A stretch of 64,000 bases of DNA from HXMU1420-2 sp017643305 (GCA_965217135.1 OZ244249.1:2170001-2234000); one strand, 5' to 3'. Shown: positions 36,282-45,200, counted from the first letter of the stretch. Notes: a model not told the origin generated them from the sequence alone. Made by a program: numbers and translations.

Positions 36282-37126
36282 AACTTACCATTCTCGGATC
36301 GGGTTCGCCCGAAGCCTATGCCCGCCGCGCCTCATCCGGTTACTTGCTGGAAGTGGGCGAGGACGTCATCCTGTTCGATTGTGGCGGTGGCGTGTTTGAC
36401 AACCTGGTACGGTCGGGGCGAACGCCGTCGGACATCACGCATCTGTTCTTCACCCATTACCACACTGACCACATGATGGATTACGCAAGGCTAGTCCATG
36501 CCGCGTGGGACGAGGGCGCCGGGCCCTTGAAGGTGTTTGGACCAAAGCCGCTGGCGGATATCACCGAAGGATACTTTGGGCGCAACGGGGTACTGAACAA
36601 CGACCTGCGCGCCCGCACCGAGTTGCCACAAAGCCAACAGGTCTGGGTCGCCCGCGGCGGAACGCTACCGCGCCCCTGGCCTATGCCAGAAATCACCGAG
36701 ATTGAGCCGGGATTTACCTATCAAGGCAACGGCTGGCAGCTTTCGTCGGCGCGGGCCACACATGCGCAACCGATCCTTGAATGCCTGGGTTTCGCGGTTG
36801 AAGCTGATGGCAAGAAATTTGTTTATTCCGGCGACACAGGTATCAACCCCGACATTACCGAGCTTTGCCGGGACGCCGATGTCCTGTTGCATTGGTGCTA
36901 TCGTGGGTCGGGTGAAATCCTGCACCCCTCCCTAATGGCATTCAGCCCCGACCCGGGTGAAGTGGCGGGTATGGCGGAAAGCGTGGGTGTAAAACGACTT
37001 TTCCTCAGCCATTTTCGGATTCACATGGACAGCGAGGACGGGCATATGAAGGCCCACGCCGACCTGAATGCGCGGTTTACCGGAGAGTCTGGCATCGTCG
37101 AAGATTTGCAAATCATCGAAATCTGA
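36278..37126 (+). CDS. MBL-fold metal hydrolase (RNase Z/AtsA-like group)
   Basis: 282 residues starting MKLTILGSGSPEAYARRASS, with the zinc motif FFTHYHTDHMMD and the later ligands in ATHAQPILECLG, YSGDTG and LFLSHFRIH. This subgroup includes RNase Z, phosphodiesterase-like lactonases and the type III alkyl/arylsulfatase AtsA. Coupled to the sulfatase (ATGA overlap), it probably acts on the same compound, for example opening a ring or cleaving a second ester. Confidence 0.8.
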   Translation: MKLTILGSGSPEAYARRASSGYLLEVGEDVILFDCGGGVFDNLVRSGRTPSDITHLFFTHYHTDHMMDYARLVHAAWDEGAGPLKVFGPKPLADITEGYFGRNGVLNNDLRARTELPQSQQVWVARGGTLPRPWPMPEITEIEPGFTYQGNGWQLSSARATHAQPILECLGFAVEADGKKFVYSGDTGINPDITELCRDADVLLHWCYRGSGEILHPSLMAFSPDPGEVAGMAESVGVKRLFLSHFRIHMDSEDGHMKAHADLNARFTGESGIVEDLQIIEI

Positions 37127-37365
37127 TTGTGGCCAATCCGACGGAACAGCGGTGCCCATACTTAGAAAAATCGTAGAAACCTCGGACAACCCCGCGCTAT
37201 CCGTAAACCCGTTGAAAGGTGATACTTACTCATAGCCGACGTTCGAGTATTGCACAGCATTCGAAAGAATGGGCTCGGAACAGCGATTAGCTGCAGAAGA
37301 TCCGAACGTCCGCTCCATCTGAAACCGGAACGGTGCCTGCCTCGTTTGAGACCAAACGCCAGCCG

Positions 37366-37488
37366 TCAATCGAACACGCGCTCCACTTGCTCCGGCAAGC
37401 TTTCACCCGCCAGAAAGCACAGATCATACAAGCTGACCGATGACGCCTCGCGCCGGCAGGTCAGCCGTTTCAGCACCGCCACAAACTT
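37366..37488 (-). pseudogene. Possible gene remnant
   Basis: A 40-codon open frame without start (KFVAVLKRLTCRREASSVSL at its beginning, ending in FD-stop). Composition is protein-like but I do not recognise the family. The stretch 37127-37591 otherwise shows no gene. Confidence 0.25.
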
Positions 37489-37591
37489 CCATTAAAATAT
37501 TGATAAATAATGATAAAATGCGCTTTTTGTATCCTGTGGATACAGATCGAGATACACTTTGCATGACCCATGCGGCAGCTGCCCCAGCGGA

Positions 37592-37668
37592 TTAATCTTC
37601 CTCTAGTCCTTCCCGCATACGCTGACGGAATAGACCTTCTATCCTCTTGCCATATTGATGATAGAAGC
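37592..37668 (-). repeat. Remnant of the 28871-29275 gene 3' end
   Basis: About 80 bases align with 28871-28950: the encoded end YGKRIEGLFRQRMREGLEED-stop is nearly the same as the intact gene. The rest of the gene is missing. Together the two copies bracket the tct/sulfatase cassette. Confidence 0.7.
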
Positions 37669-37815
37669 TGCGCTTGCGCCCTCGAACCGTGACCAATCAT
37701 CCTGCGCGTCCTCGCGCACCGGCGTAACCAGCACATCGTCGATGGCGGGCTTGTCCGGATGGGTGAACTCGGGCTGCAGGGATAAGCGATCCCGATCGCG
37801 TATTAGTTCGCGCGG

Positions 37816-37917
37816 TTGAAAGAGTTTGGGATGGAGAACCAACGTCTGAGACGGGCCGTATCCGATATCACATTGGAAAAGTTCATTCTGAATGAGGCTG
37901 CACAGGTAAGTTTCTAA
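37816..37917 (+). pseudogene. IS-A orfA C-terminal remnant
   Basis: The plus strand encodes LKEFGMENQRLRRAVSDITL and continues to EAAQVSF-stop, clearly homologous to the C-terminal end of IS-A OrfA at 39380-39658. No orfB follows, so this is a diverged older fragment. Confidence 0.75.
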
Positions 37918-38065
37918 GCCCTTCGACTTGCAAATGCATCCCTACCTTGCTAGTGCCTGTCTTCGTAAAGAGGCGAGCACTAAAGCCAACGTCGAAACCG
38001 TCCATTTGTTGCAAGCGAGCGTGCCACTTTGTGGTGCCTTTTGCCTTGCCCAAATGGAGGCATAT

Positions 38066-38263
38066 ATGCCGGAAAACAAAATCGAGCGTCGCTCGTCGAC
38101 GCAAACCCGCAACGTTGGTGTCAGTGCGGGGGACAAACTTCTTCGTAAGCTAAAGGCGCTGAAGGCAGGCAAAAAAATCGTCGAGACGATCGCCAACCCT
38201 AATCCCGCACAGACCAACCGCCGTTTCATACGGGTTCACCGTGAATCTAAGAGGACGCGGTAG
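38066..38263 (+). CDS. Small basic hypothetical protein
   Basis: 65 residues with GGAGG 5 bases before the ATG at 38066 (longer in-frame starts to 37928 lack a site). Rich in Lys and Arg (KLLRKLKALKAGKKIVETIA), no Cys, no membrane segment. It is followed by a terminator-like hairpin. The composition suggests nucleic-acid binding; the function is unknown. Confidence 0.5.
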   Translation: MPENKIERRSSTQTRNVGVSAGDKLLRKLKALKAGKKIVETIANPNPAQTNRRFIRVHRESKRTR

Positions 38264-38277
38264 TCCCAAATCCGACG

Positions 38278-38302
38278 GCACCCCTAGATTGGGGTGCTGT
38301 TT
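38278..38302 (+). terminator. Terminator-like hairpin
   Basis: GCACCCC (38278-38284), loop TAGATT, GGGGTGC (38291-38297), then TGTTT, right after the small basic gene. Confidence 0.55.
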
Positions 38303-38338
38303 CCAACATGACCCTTATGACCATCTGGAGAACACAAC

Positions 38339-38530
38339 ATGAGCAAATCCACATCCGAGGACGGCGGTCAACTGCTCATTGATGATGCAAAGCCAAAGAC
38401 CGAACTCTTGAAAGTCACGCCCGAAAGTGACACGCGTGAACTTCTTTTTCGGTTGGTTGAAATGCTCAGGAGGCGAGGCATCAGCGTTACCCCATCAAGT
38501 GAAGGTAGCTTGCTTAAGCACGACGCCTAG
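38339..38530 (+). CDS. Small hypothetical protein
   Basis: 63 residues (SKSTSEDGGQLLIDDAKPKT at the start), with GGAGA 8 bases upstream of the ATG. Acidic first half and a basic helix LFRLVEMLRRRG. Not recognised. It lies 68 bases before the HD-domain gene on the same strand. Confidence 0.45.
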   Translation: MSKSTSEDGGQLLIDDAKPKTELLKVTPESDTRELLFRLVEMLRRRGISVTPSSEGSLLKHDA

Positions 38531-38598
38531 GCGACGCTATTTTGGGCTCCGGGGCTTAAGTTCTACCCAGCCTCAGGTAACACGAGAAAGGAAAAGTT

Positions 38599-39096
38599 TT
38601 GGACTTACAAAGGGCCATAGAAATCGCAGTTGAGGCGCACAAGGGGCAGATGGATAAGGGCGACAACCTTTACGTCCTTCATCCTCTCCGTGTCATGATG
38701 AGTTTGGATGCTGAAGATGAGAAAATAGTTGGTGTCCTGCACGATGTGGTCGAGGACTGTAAAGGCTGGACTTGGGATCGACTGCGTTCCGAGGGTTTTT
38801 CTGAGAAAATCATTGATGCTTTGCAGAGCGTGAGTAAAACGCCCGACGAACAGGTAGAATTCAAACGCTTGAAAGAAACTGGCTCCGAGGAAAAGGTACG
38901 AGATCACTATTTTGCGTTCATCAAACGTGCCGCTACTAATGAGATTGGTCGCAAGGTGAAGATGGCTGATATAAATGATAACCTGGATACTTCGCGGATT
39001 AATTCTCCATCACACGAAGACGATATCCGTTTAGAGCGGTATGAAGAAGCATTGCAAGTTCTGAAAATGTCGACTGAAAACGAAAGGAGTGTCTAG
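38599..39096 (+). CDS. HD-domain hydrolase, MESH1/SpoT-hydrolase-like
   Basis: 165 residues from a TTG start with AAAGGA 6 bases upstream. Starting there keeps the conserved opening AIEIAVEAHKGQ, which an internal ATG would lose. Metal residues: His in YVLHPLRVMM, the HD pair with ED in VLHDVVEDCKG, and late Asp in VKMADINDNLD. The order matches the ppGpp-hydrolase domain of RelA/SpoT and small alarmone hydrolases. There is no synthetase domain. Substrate is likely a nucleotide, by family only. A 44-codon gene overlaps its stop. Confidence 0.75.
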   Translation: MDLQRAIEIAVEAHKGQMDKGDNLYVLHPLRVMMSLDAEDEKIVGVLHDVVEDCKGWTWDRLRSEGFSEKIIDALQSVSKTPDEQVEFKRLKETGSEEKVRDHYFAFIKRAATNEIGRKVKMADINDNLDTSRINSPSHEDDIRLERYEEALQVLKMSTENERSV

Positions 39097-39230
39097 TGAA
39101 AATCATCGAAAATGTTCCTCAATTTGAGGCACTGCTGCTGCCGGCAAATGATGAAGAAAATGTCGAAACGTCGACACATAAATACGAAGAAAGCGACCAC
39201 CTCTCTATCGTCGCCGATAAGGTCGCATAG
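39096..39230 (+). CDS. Small acidic hypothetical protein coupled to the HD gene
   Basis: 44 residues from a GTG that shares one base with the HD stop (TAGTG). Sequence is strongly acidic (NDEENVETSTHKYEESDH). Tight coupling suggests it is translated with the HD protein. Too short for family assignment, and it could be fortuitous. Confidence 0.4.
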   Translation: MKIIENVPQFEALLLPANDEENVETSTHKYEESDHLSIVADKVA

Positions 39231-39379
39231 TATAAAATTGCAATCGAGGACTCTCCTCAGAACACCTAGCGTTTTGAAGGCGCGTTTCCAGTGGCCCCAG
39301 TCCCCAGTTCGTCTGTAGTTCTTTGAGCCTCCCCATCTGAACTGGTCCGACGTTATGTTTAGGAAACGGAGGACCGAGA

Positions 39380-39658
39380 ATGGCGAACAAGCGACCAAAG
39401 CCCGAAGAGCTTGTCTCGAAGTTGCGGCAGGTTGAGGTACTGATGGGGCAAGGGATGCCTCGTCTGGATGCGATTAGACAGATAGGTGTTGTTGAACAGA
39501 CCTATTACCGCTGGCGTAAGCAGTATGGCGGAATGGGCGTAGATCAATTGAAGGAGCTAAAGCGACTTCAGAAGGAGAATGATCGGCTGAGACGGGCCGT
39601 GTCGGACCTGACGCTGGACAAGCTCATCCTGACGGAAGCCGCAAAGGGAAACTTCTGA
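39380..39658 (+). CDS. IS-A OrfA (transposase helix-turn-helix subunit)
   Basis: 92 residues: helix-turn-helix (ANKRPKPEELVSKLRQVEVL...VVEQTYYRWRKQYGG) and leucine-zipper-like tail. The last codons contain G-GGA-AAC (39646-39652), a canonical -1 frameshift heptamer in the right phase. Slipping there leads into orfB. Confidence 0.85.
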   Translation: MANKRPKPEELVSKLRQVEVLMGQGMPRLDAIRQIGVVEQTYYRWRKQYGGMGVDQLKELKRLQKENDRLRRAVSDLTLDKLILTEAAKGNF

Positions 39659-40547
39659 GCCCCGCTCGTCGCCGTGCTTGCATCGATCATGTGCGTTCCC
39701 AGTTCAACGTCTCGGAACGGCGGGCGTGCCGGGTACTGGGGCAACACCGCTCGACGCAAAGGCGTATCCCAAAGGGGCGTGCTGACGAAGACAGGCTGGT
39801 TGCCGACATGATCGAGCTGGCACGCCAATACGGTCGATATGGCTACCGTAGGGTCGCTGTGCTTCTCAGGGATGCCGGCTGGTCTGTCAGCGATGGGCGT
39901 GTCGAGCGGCTGTGGCGGCGAGAGGGGCTGAAGGTTCCACCGAAACAGGCAAAGAAAGGACGGCTGTGGCTGAACGATGGTTCATGCGTTCGCATGCGGC
40001 CGGAACATCGTAATCATGTGTGGAGCTATGACTTCGTTCACTGCCGGACCGATGATGGGAAGGCATTCCGGACGCTGAACATCATCGATGAGCACAGCCG
40101 GGAGTGCCTGGCGATCAGGGTGAAGCGCAAGCTGAACTCGACAGACGTGATTGATGCTCTGAGCGACCTGTTCATCCTGCGTGGCCCTCCCGCCTTCATC
40201 CGGTCGGACAATGGCCCTGAGTTCGTTGCGCAGGCGGTTCGGGATTGGATCGCCGCCCCCTCTCGGCAGCATCCTGCGGATGCGCCTGCCGGGCAATGGT
40301 CGGCGCAAAGACAGCCTACATCGAGCCGGGCTCACCCTGGGAGAATGGATATTGCGAAAGCTTCAATGGGCGGATGAGGGATGAGCTGCTCAACGGTGAA
40401 ATCTTCTACTCCCTCAGAGAAGCCCAAATCATCATCGAAGAATGGAGGAAACACTACAACACCAAGAGACCAAATAGTGCTTTGGGCTACCGCCCTCCGG
40501 CACCGGAAACCATTATCCCAATGGAACCCAGGCCGATCATGCACTAA
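39646..40547 (+). pseudogene. IS-A OrfB transposase, frameshifted
   Basis: DDE integrase core: first Asp in WSYDFVHCRTDDG, second in IRSDNGPEF, Glu in NGYCESFNGRMRDELL. Around 40249-40291 an extra stretch of about 40 bases, not a multiple of three, separates the second Asp part from the Glu part, so the two halves are in different frames. The active site cannot be made. Confidence 0.8.
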
Positions 40548-40581
40548 CAATCAAAATGGACCAGTCAGATCAGGCCACCCA

Positions 40582-40690
40582 TATGGGCGAAGACAGCATT
40601 GCAGAGCTGTGCCGCCGTGAGGGCATTGCCCAGAGCTTGTACTACAGCTGGTCGAAGGAGTTCCTTGAAGCTGGGAAGAAGCGGCGTCGG
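40582..40690 (+). pseudogene. IS-B orfA fragment
   Basis: Directly at the IS-A right end the frame reads GEDSIAELCRREGIAQSLYY and continues to KEFLEAGKK, the middle of IS-B OrfA (compare 51158-51529). Both ends are missing. Confidence 0.75.
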
Positions 40691-40727
40691 GGTGAAAAAC
40701 GCTTGTCTGGAAGGGCAGATTCAGGCG

Positions 40728-41027
40728 ATGATTACATTGCTTGGGGAATGTCGGGTTAATCTGGTGGCGCTCGAAACATTTATTGGTCAGCCGCCGTGTG
40801 TTGAGGATATCGCCGTGCACGTATCAGTAGATAAATGGACCATAGCGTTTGCTATAACCCGCCGCGCTCACTTCAATCATTATTACTTCAGAAACTCCTC
40901 TCTTCCATCTTACCTCGTCGGGTATGGGATTAATGACCTGATCGATGTGATGAACGAGGTCTTTAAGCTTACCTTTATGAGAAACCCGAATTTTTACCAA
41001 GCCCAGGGAGGTTACAGTAATGTCTGA
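40728..41027 (+). CDS. Hypothetical protein, possibly 5'-truncated
   Basis: 99 residues from the ATG at 40728. The frame runs back into the IS-B fragment, so the native start may be lost. It contains YLVGYGINDLIDVMNEVFKL. No family recognised. It overlaps the next small gene by eight bases. Confidence 0.4.
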   Translation: MITLLGECRVNLVALETFIGQPPCVEDIAVHVSVDKWTIAFAITRRAHFNHYYFRNSSLPSYLVGYGINDLIDVMNEVFKLTFMRNPNFYQAQGGYSNV

Positions 41028-41199
41028 TGTAGATGCCTTGAATCCAGATACCGAGAATCCATGTCCAAAGCTCGCGCTGGATCAGATCAAGAATGAACTC
41101 ATCGTGGCGCGGTGCGCGTTGTCTGAGGGAGATGTGGGACACGCAGACGCGATCTTGCAGGAAATCCAGAAGCGCATTGAGGCTACCCTGGAGCCTTAG
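41020..41199 (+). CDS. Small acidic hypothetical protein
   Basis: 59 residues with GGGAGG 8-9 bases before the ATG; it starts inside the end of the preceding gene. Helical and acidic (ALDQIKNELIVARCALSEGD). Unknown function; the pair looks like a small coupled operon. Confidence 0.5.
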   Translation: MSDVDALNPDTENPCPKLALDQIKNELIVARCALSEGDVGHADAILQEIQKRIEATLEP

Positions 41200-41332
41200 T
41201 TTATCGGATTTCCGAATTGCCTATCTAACGCAGCATGGCAAACGCCAACCCATCTGTCATAGGTTTTCTCGCCATTTAGAGAGCAGGCGACTGTCTCGCC
41301 CCTGAGCAACCTCTTCATGAAGTTGGTGACGT

Positions 41333-41645
41333 TGGGTGGCCTGATCTGACTGGTCCATTTTGATTGTTAGTGCATGATCGGCCTGGGTTCCATTGGGATA
41401 ATGGTTTCAGGGGCGGGCGGACGGTAACCCAGTGCACTGTGTGGTCTCTTGGTGTTGTAGTGTTTCCTCCATTCTTCGATGATGATTTGGGCTTCTCTGA
41501 GGGAGTAGAAGATTTCACCGTTGAGCAGCTCGTCCCTCATCCGCCCATTGAAGCTTTCGCAATATCCATTCTCCCAGGGTGAGCCCGGCTTGAGCGGCCT
41601 CACCTGACTGGTCCAGTTTGATTGTTAGTGCATGACTGGCCTTTG
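41333..41645 (-). mobile_element. Two stacked IS-A right-end fragments
   Basis: On the minus strand, 41603-41367 encodes the C-terminal part of IS-A OrfB (GSPWENGYCESFNGRMRDEL onward to PRPIMH) and ends at a right terminus beginning 41333. A second right terminus (TGAGCGGCCTCACCTGACTG, 41591 onward) abuts it, so one IS-A copy was cut by another. Confidence 0.8.
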
Positions 41646-41647
41646 GT

Positions 41648-41884
41648 CAGAATCACCTTGTCGGGCCATTGGTTGCGGGTTCCGGAGCGGATGCTCTTGC
41701 ACTCGCCCGCGCGTTTGTCGCTGAGCACGAAGGTCAATTCTTGCGGTTAGACGCAGATTCGCGCCGTCAAGATCTGGGCCGTTTCCTGAACGAAGTGGGT
41801 CTTGCGATTTACGATGAGATCATTCCTATAATCAAAGGCCAAGCATTTGGGCCAGAAAACGCGCCTGACCACATCTACGATTAG
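41648..41884 (+). pseudogene. GNAT acetyltransferase C-terminal remnant
   Basis: About 78 codons without a real start: GADALALARAFVAEHEGQFL, then RLDADSRRQDLGRFLNEVGL, which fits the acetyl-CoA/beta5 end of a GNAT fold. The 5' part was replaced by the IS-A end. Confidence 0.5.
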
Positions 41885-42584
41885 CCAGCCAAGCGCTTGG
41901 ATAGCCCGTTCTACAATGATTTTGGTCGGGTATGTGAACGGGAAATGCCGTTCTAAACCTATATTAGGTAGCAAAAATTCAGGTGCTTGAATTGATTTCA
42001 AGCCAAAGCCTCAGTGCTTTGGGATCTTTCTAACTCAGGGGATTCCGATGCTCTACTTCGCATCCCGCAAACGCATTTCCGACTAGAGCGAACAGCAGGT
42101 GCTGACCCTTGCCATTTTGTTCATGCTATTAAGCTGTTTGATCCTCTTGTTGATCGTGGTCAAATGCTCCTTTGCCAAAAACAGACAGATAATGCGCCCA
42201 CGCCTCGCTTAGCGACAGTTTTCGATTGGGGTTAGTTTCAGCCAATTCTGGCACCTTCAGTCCTCGGCACTGTCGTCCTGCGCACCCGTATCAAACTGAA
42301 TTTGACCACAATCACCAAAGTTCAGAACGCAGCCGCCCGACCTAATTTGTCGGATGACTGCTATGTACTTGTAAGGAGCAATGCGGCGGTTGGCCCTGTT
42401 TTGAAATTTTCGGCCAAACACCTGCTGGAGTTCTTCAGTAAATCGGAAACTCCTTGCACATGTTCTGCACCTGCGTTTTGACCCGTCTCTCGACGATATC
42501 GTTTGGCGCACCATCGGTTTCCGAAAGTCCATCTACGACCTCAGAAACCCAAGCGCCGATCTGCCGAAACTCGGTTTCGGCAAG
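41885..42584. other. 700 bases without a supported gene
   Basis: Low-GC sequence. A minus-strand frame (42257-42532) ends with IRSGGCVLNFGDCGQIQFD, which looks protein-like, but there is no start site or family match. I see no repeat or RNA gene here. Confidence 0.3.
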
Positions 42585-42824
42585 CTACTTGCTATGTGCT
42601 CTCCAAGGCCCGCACTGCATTTGCAAGTCAAGAAAGTCAAGAATTGTGGAGGGATCCATGATGAATTGAGCACCCGGCGAACAAATTCGTATTTCACCTG
42701 TCTCGGTGTTAGTTTGTACCACTGCCATTCCATCGATGAGAATTGCTGTTTGGAATTTTCCCTCAGCCATCGTCAGACCAGCGGTCACCATAAAGACGAC
42801 AGGGGTTAATAGTGCCTTTACCAT
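42585..42824 (-). CDS. Small exported hypothetical protein
   Basis: 79 residues; AAGGA lies 8 bases before the ATG at 42822-42824. N-terminal signal peptide (VKALLTPVVFMVTAGLTMAEG), then a short domain with two Cys. Function unknown. One of several small secreted proteins in this island. Confidence 0.55.
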   Translation of the reverse strand: MVKALLTPVVFMVTAGLTMAEGKFQTAILIDGMAVVQTNTETGEIRICSPGAQFIMDPSTILDFLDLQMQCGPWRAHSK

Positions 42825-43051
42825 TAGATTTTCCTTAGGTTTTCGTTTTCTATGACCCACAGATTTAATGGCGCTTATCCACTTCTTGGTGGGTGCGATG
42901 TGCCAGAAACACACCCTTGGCAGGTCTCCCTAATCAGCCGCAGCAGCGGGCGTGTATCTGCCGTGGGAAGGGTATCAGCAGCAGGGAAATCAGTAGTGAA
43001 CGGGACAGGGGTTGGTTATCCGTGAACTACTGGCCCCGCCGGTTCGGGCAC

Positions 43052-43645
43052 TCACTGACCACACTTCTGGTAGTTGCTACTCATGCACTCGCGAGCCATC
43101 GCTTGAGCCTCAACAATTTGCTCTGGGGTCATGCGTTTGGCTAGGTTGTCCCTGTTTTGGCTCCCAAGTTCATTTCCGTTGGCGCTGCCGATGTTATACC
43201 ACATATGTGCCAGTACGTTGTCATGGAGGACGCCATTACCGTTTTCATACATAGCCCCTAGGCTATTTTGTGAATTAGCATATCCTTGCTCAGCAGCCTT
43301 GAGGTACCATTTCATAGCTTCCTTGTGATCTTCCGGAACTCCCCGTCCGATAGTGTACATTATCCCTAAGTTGGCTTGTGCATGCGCATGTCCCTGCTCA
43401 GCAGCCTTATGGAACCATTTCATAGCTTCCTTGTGATCTTCCGGAATTCCCTGTCCGATATAGTACATATACCCCAAGCCGTACTGTGCGCCTGCATTTC
43501 CTTGTTCTGCTAATGGTCTCCACTCCTGCAGCGCAGTTACAAAATCACCAGTGTTAAAGGCCGTTAAACCCCTTTGGAAATCCTGAGCATATGCCGTAGC
43601 AGACAAGGTGAAAACGATTGCTGCCGAGGTTAGGAATTTACGCAT
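43052..43645 (-). CDS. Sel1-repeat exported protein (copy 1)
   Basis: 197 residues: signal peptide (RKFLTSAAIVFTLSATAYAQ), then three Sel1 repeats of the form AQYGLGYMYYIGQGIPEDHKEA, and the tail MTPEQIVEAQAMARECM with paired Cys. A GGAGA site precedes the ATG. Sel1 proteins are protein-interaction scaffolds. A paralogue lies at 48717-49418. Confidence 0.85.
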   Translation of the reverse strand: MRKFLTSAAIVFTLSATAYAQDFQRGLTAFNTGDFVTALQEWRPLAEQGNAGAQYGLGYMYYIGQGIPEDHKEAMKWFHKAAEQGHAHAQANLGIMYTIGRGVPEDHKEAMKWYLKAAEQGYANSQNSLGAMYENGNGVLHDNVLAHMWYNIGSANGNELGSQNRDNLAKRMTPEQIVEAQAMARECMSSNYQKCGQ

Positions 43646-44304
43646 GGGTATGGTCTCCGAGAGTGCTTAAGCGCGACGACAATACAGATCGCAACCACTG
43701 AGATTGTACAGCTCTGTGCGGTAGGGGCTAAAGGTTTTCTTTTGTTTTGGATTCCGAGTGGGAAACCATACAAGACGGGGTCACCTCTGTATTTTCTGGA
43801 GGGACCCACGCCCTCTGACGCCCCTGACAGGATGAACCAAGCCCAAAGCGCACGCAGATGACCTCTTCCTTCCTGCTCTTTAGTGGGGCTGATACTGGCT
43901 ATTTTAGCTCGTGAGCAGCCTCATCTGACTGGTCCAGTTTGATTGTTAGTGCATGATCGGCCTGGTTTCCATCGGGAAGCAAGACGTGCATGAAAGAAGC
44001 TATGTGAAGCTAAGGACGCCGAGCACTCTCCAAGCCACCGTTGAAATGATCGACTGGGAAAACTGGGTATGGAACGAATACTGGTGAGTTTCGTGAACAA
44101 AGTTTCTGGGTTTGCACGAGGCCAACTATCATTACTTGCGTTAGCTCCCAAACAGTAAACTGTCAGTAAAGCATGTCTTTTTTCTGCGCGTTGGAACCAT
44201 ACCGAGTATGGGCTATTGACAACCAATTCGTCTCAACGCTGAATTATGGTTGAAGATCACAAAAATTTGATCTAGCAGTTGGCGGTGAAGAGGAGAGCAG
44301 ATTA
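43646..44304. other. Gene-poor interval with a solo IS-A right end
   Basis: 43912-43975 (minus orientation) is an isolated IS-A right terminus, TGAGCAGCCTCATCTGACTG followed by the OrfB end METRPIMH-like codons. The rest shows only a short frame (VEMIDWENWVWNEYW) of unknown origin. Confidence 0.65.
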
Positions 44305-44691
44305 GTGATCAATGCCATTAGATCAATAGCTTGCTTTGTAATGACTGCTGCCCTAATTTCTGGCTGCTCCACCCCTTTGGAGCAGTGCCTGAACAATGCT
44401 CAATCTGATTGGCGCGCAGCCGCGGCGTCAATATCAGAAACCGAAGGCAATATAGCCAGAGGTTATGCGATCCACACACAAACTGTCCCATACACTTATC
44501 AGGGTGTTTGCTACTCTGGGACATTGTCTTACGCCTGTCCAATGACAGGATATCGAACTCAGGAAACGCCTGTAGCTGTCGATGTCAATCAAGAGCGCCA
44601 AAAGCTGGCAGCTCTACGTAAGAACCTACCCAACTATAAAAAGCAAGCTGCCGCGGCATCGGAACAGTGCAGGGCAGCCTACCCAGAATAA
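44305..44691 (+). CDS. Hypothetical lipoprotein
   Basis: 128 residues from a GTG with GGAG upstream. Lipobox LISGC at residues 17-21, so the mature protein starts at Cys21. Four further Cys, including the C-terminal helix, and a central GVCYSGTLSYACPMTGY. Not assigned to a family. Confidence 0.6.
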   Translation: MINAIRSIACFVMTAALISGCSTPLEQCLNNAQSDWRAAAASISETEGNIARGYAIHTQTVPYTYQGVCYSGTLSYACPMTGYRTQETPVAVDVNQERQKLAALRKNLPNYKKQAAAASEQCRAAYPE

Positions 44692-44777
44692 TTCTCGGCA
44701 AACGATACTGGTAGCAACAGAATTGCAAAACTGTCCGCGTTACACAGGTACTCTTGTAGTACTGGAGAGGGGTACCA

Positions 44778-45200
44778 GTGTTTAGACTGTCAGTAACTTG
44801 CCTTATCTTGGCTTTTAGCTTGGATGCAGCTCTTGCCCGTGAGGTCTCAGGGACAGCAAGAGTTCGAGATGCAGACACAATCGTTGTCGCTGGCACCCCT
44901 GTCAGATTGAACGGAATTGATGCCCCCGAGAACTCCACACGAGCAGGCAGAGACGCCACAAGCTTCATGAAGAGGTTGCTTAGGGGCGAAACAGTCGCCT
45001 GCTCTTTGAATGGCGATAAGACCTATGACAGATGGGTTGGCGTTTGCTACATCGCGGTAGATGGGCAATGGAGTGATATTGGAGCAATCGTAGTTGCCAA
45101 TGGTCATGCCCTTGACTGTCGTCGTTACTCTGGTGGCCGCTACCGCTCCTTGGAACCGTCCGGCGCGAGGCAGCGATTGAGGCAAGCTAGGTACTGCTAA
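44778..45200 (+). CDS. Thermonuclease (SNase) family exported nuclease
   Basis: 140 residues from a GTG preceded by GGAGAGGGG. Signal peptide (1-20), then the SNase fold VRDADTIVVAGTPVRLNGID with catalytic Arg, APE, and YDRWVGVCYIAV with the second Arg. Probably degrades extracellular or periplasmic nucleic acid. It is followed by the dead IS-B copy. A decayed relative lies at 61.2 kb. Confidence 0.8.
   Translation: MFRLSVTCLILAFSLDAALAREVSGTARVRDADTIVVAGTPVRLNGIDAPENSTRAGRDATSFMKRLLRGETVACSLNGDKTYDRWVGVCYIAVDGQWSDIGAIVVANGHALDCRRYSGGRYRSLEPSGARQRLRQARYC

Larger units (their letters stand above)
39324..40581 (+). mobile_element. IS-A: IS3-family element, near-complete but inactivated
   Basis: About 1.26 kb between imperfect inverted ends TGAGCCTCCCCATCTGAACT (left) and, reversed, TGGGTGGCCTGATCTGACTG (right). 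It carries orfA and a frame-disrupted orfB. Fragments of the same element recur at 37.8, 41.3, 41.6, 43.9, 49.4, 52.6-52.9 and 61.0 kb. Confidence 0.85.

Noticed and set aside
37639..37842. Minus-strand 67-codon open frame
   Set aside because: It overlaps the repeat remnant and the IS-A orfA remnant, which runs the other way, and has no start site or family match.
42014..42235. Plus-strand 73-codon frame
   Set aside because: No ribosome-binding site, no recognisable motif, IS-rich low-GC region.
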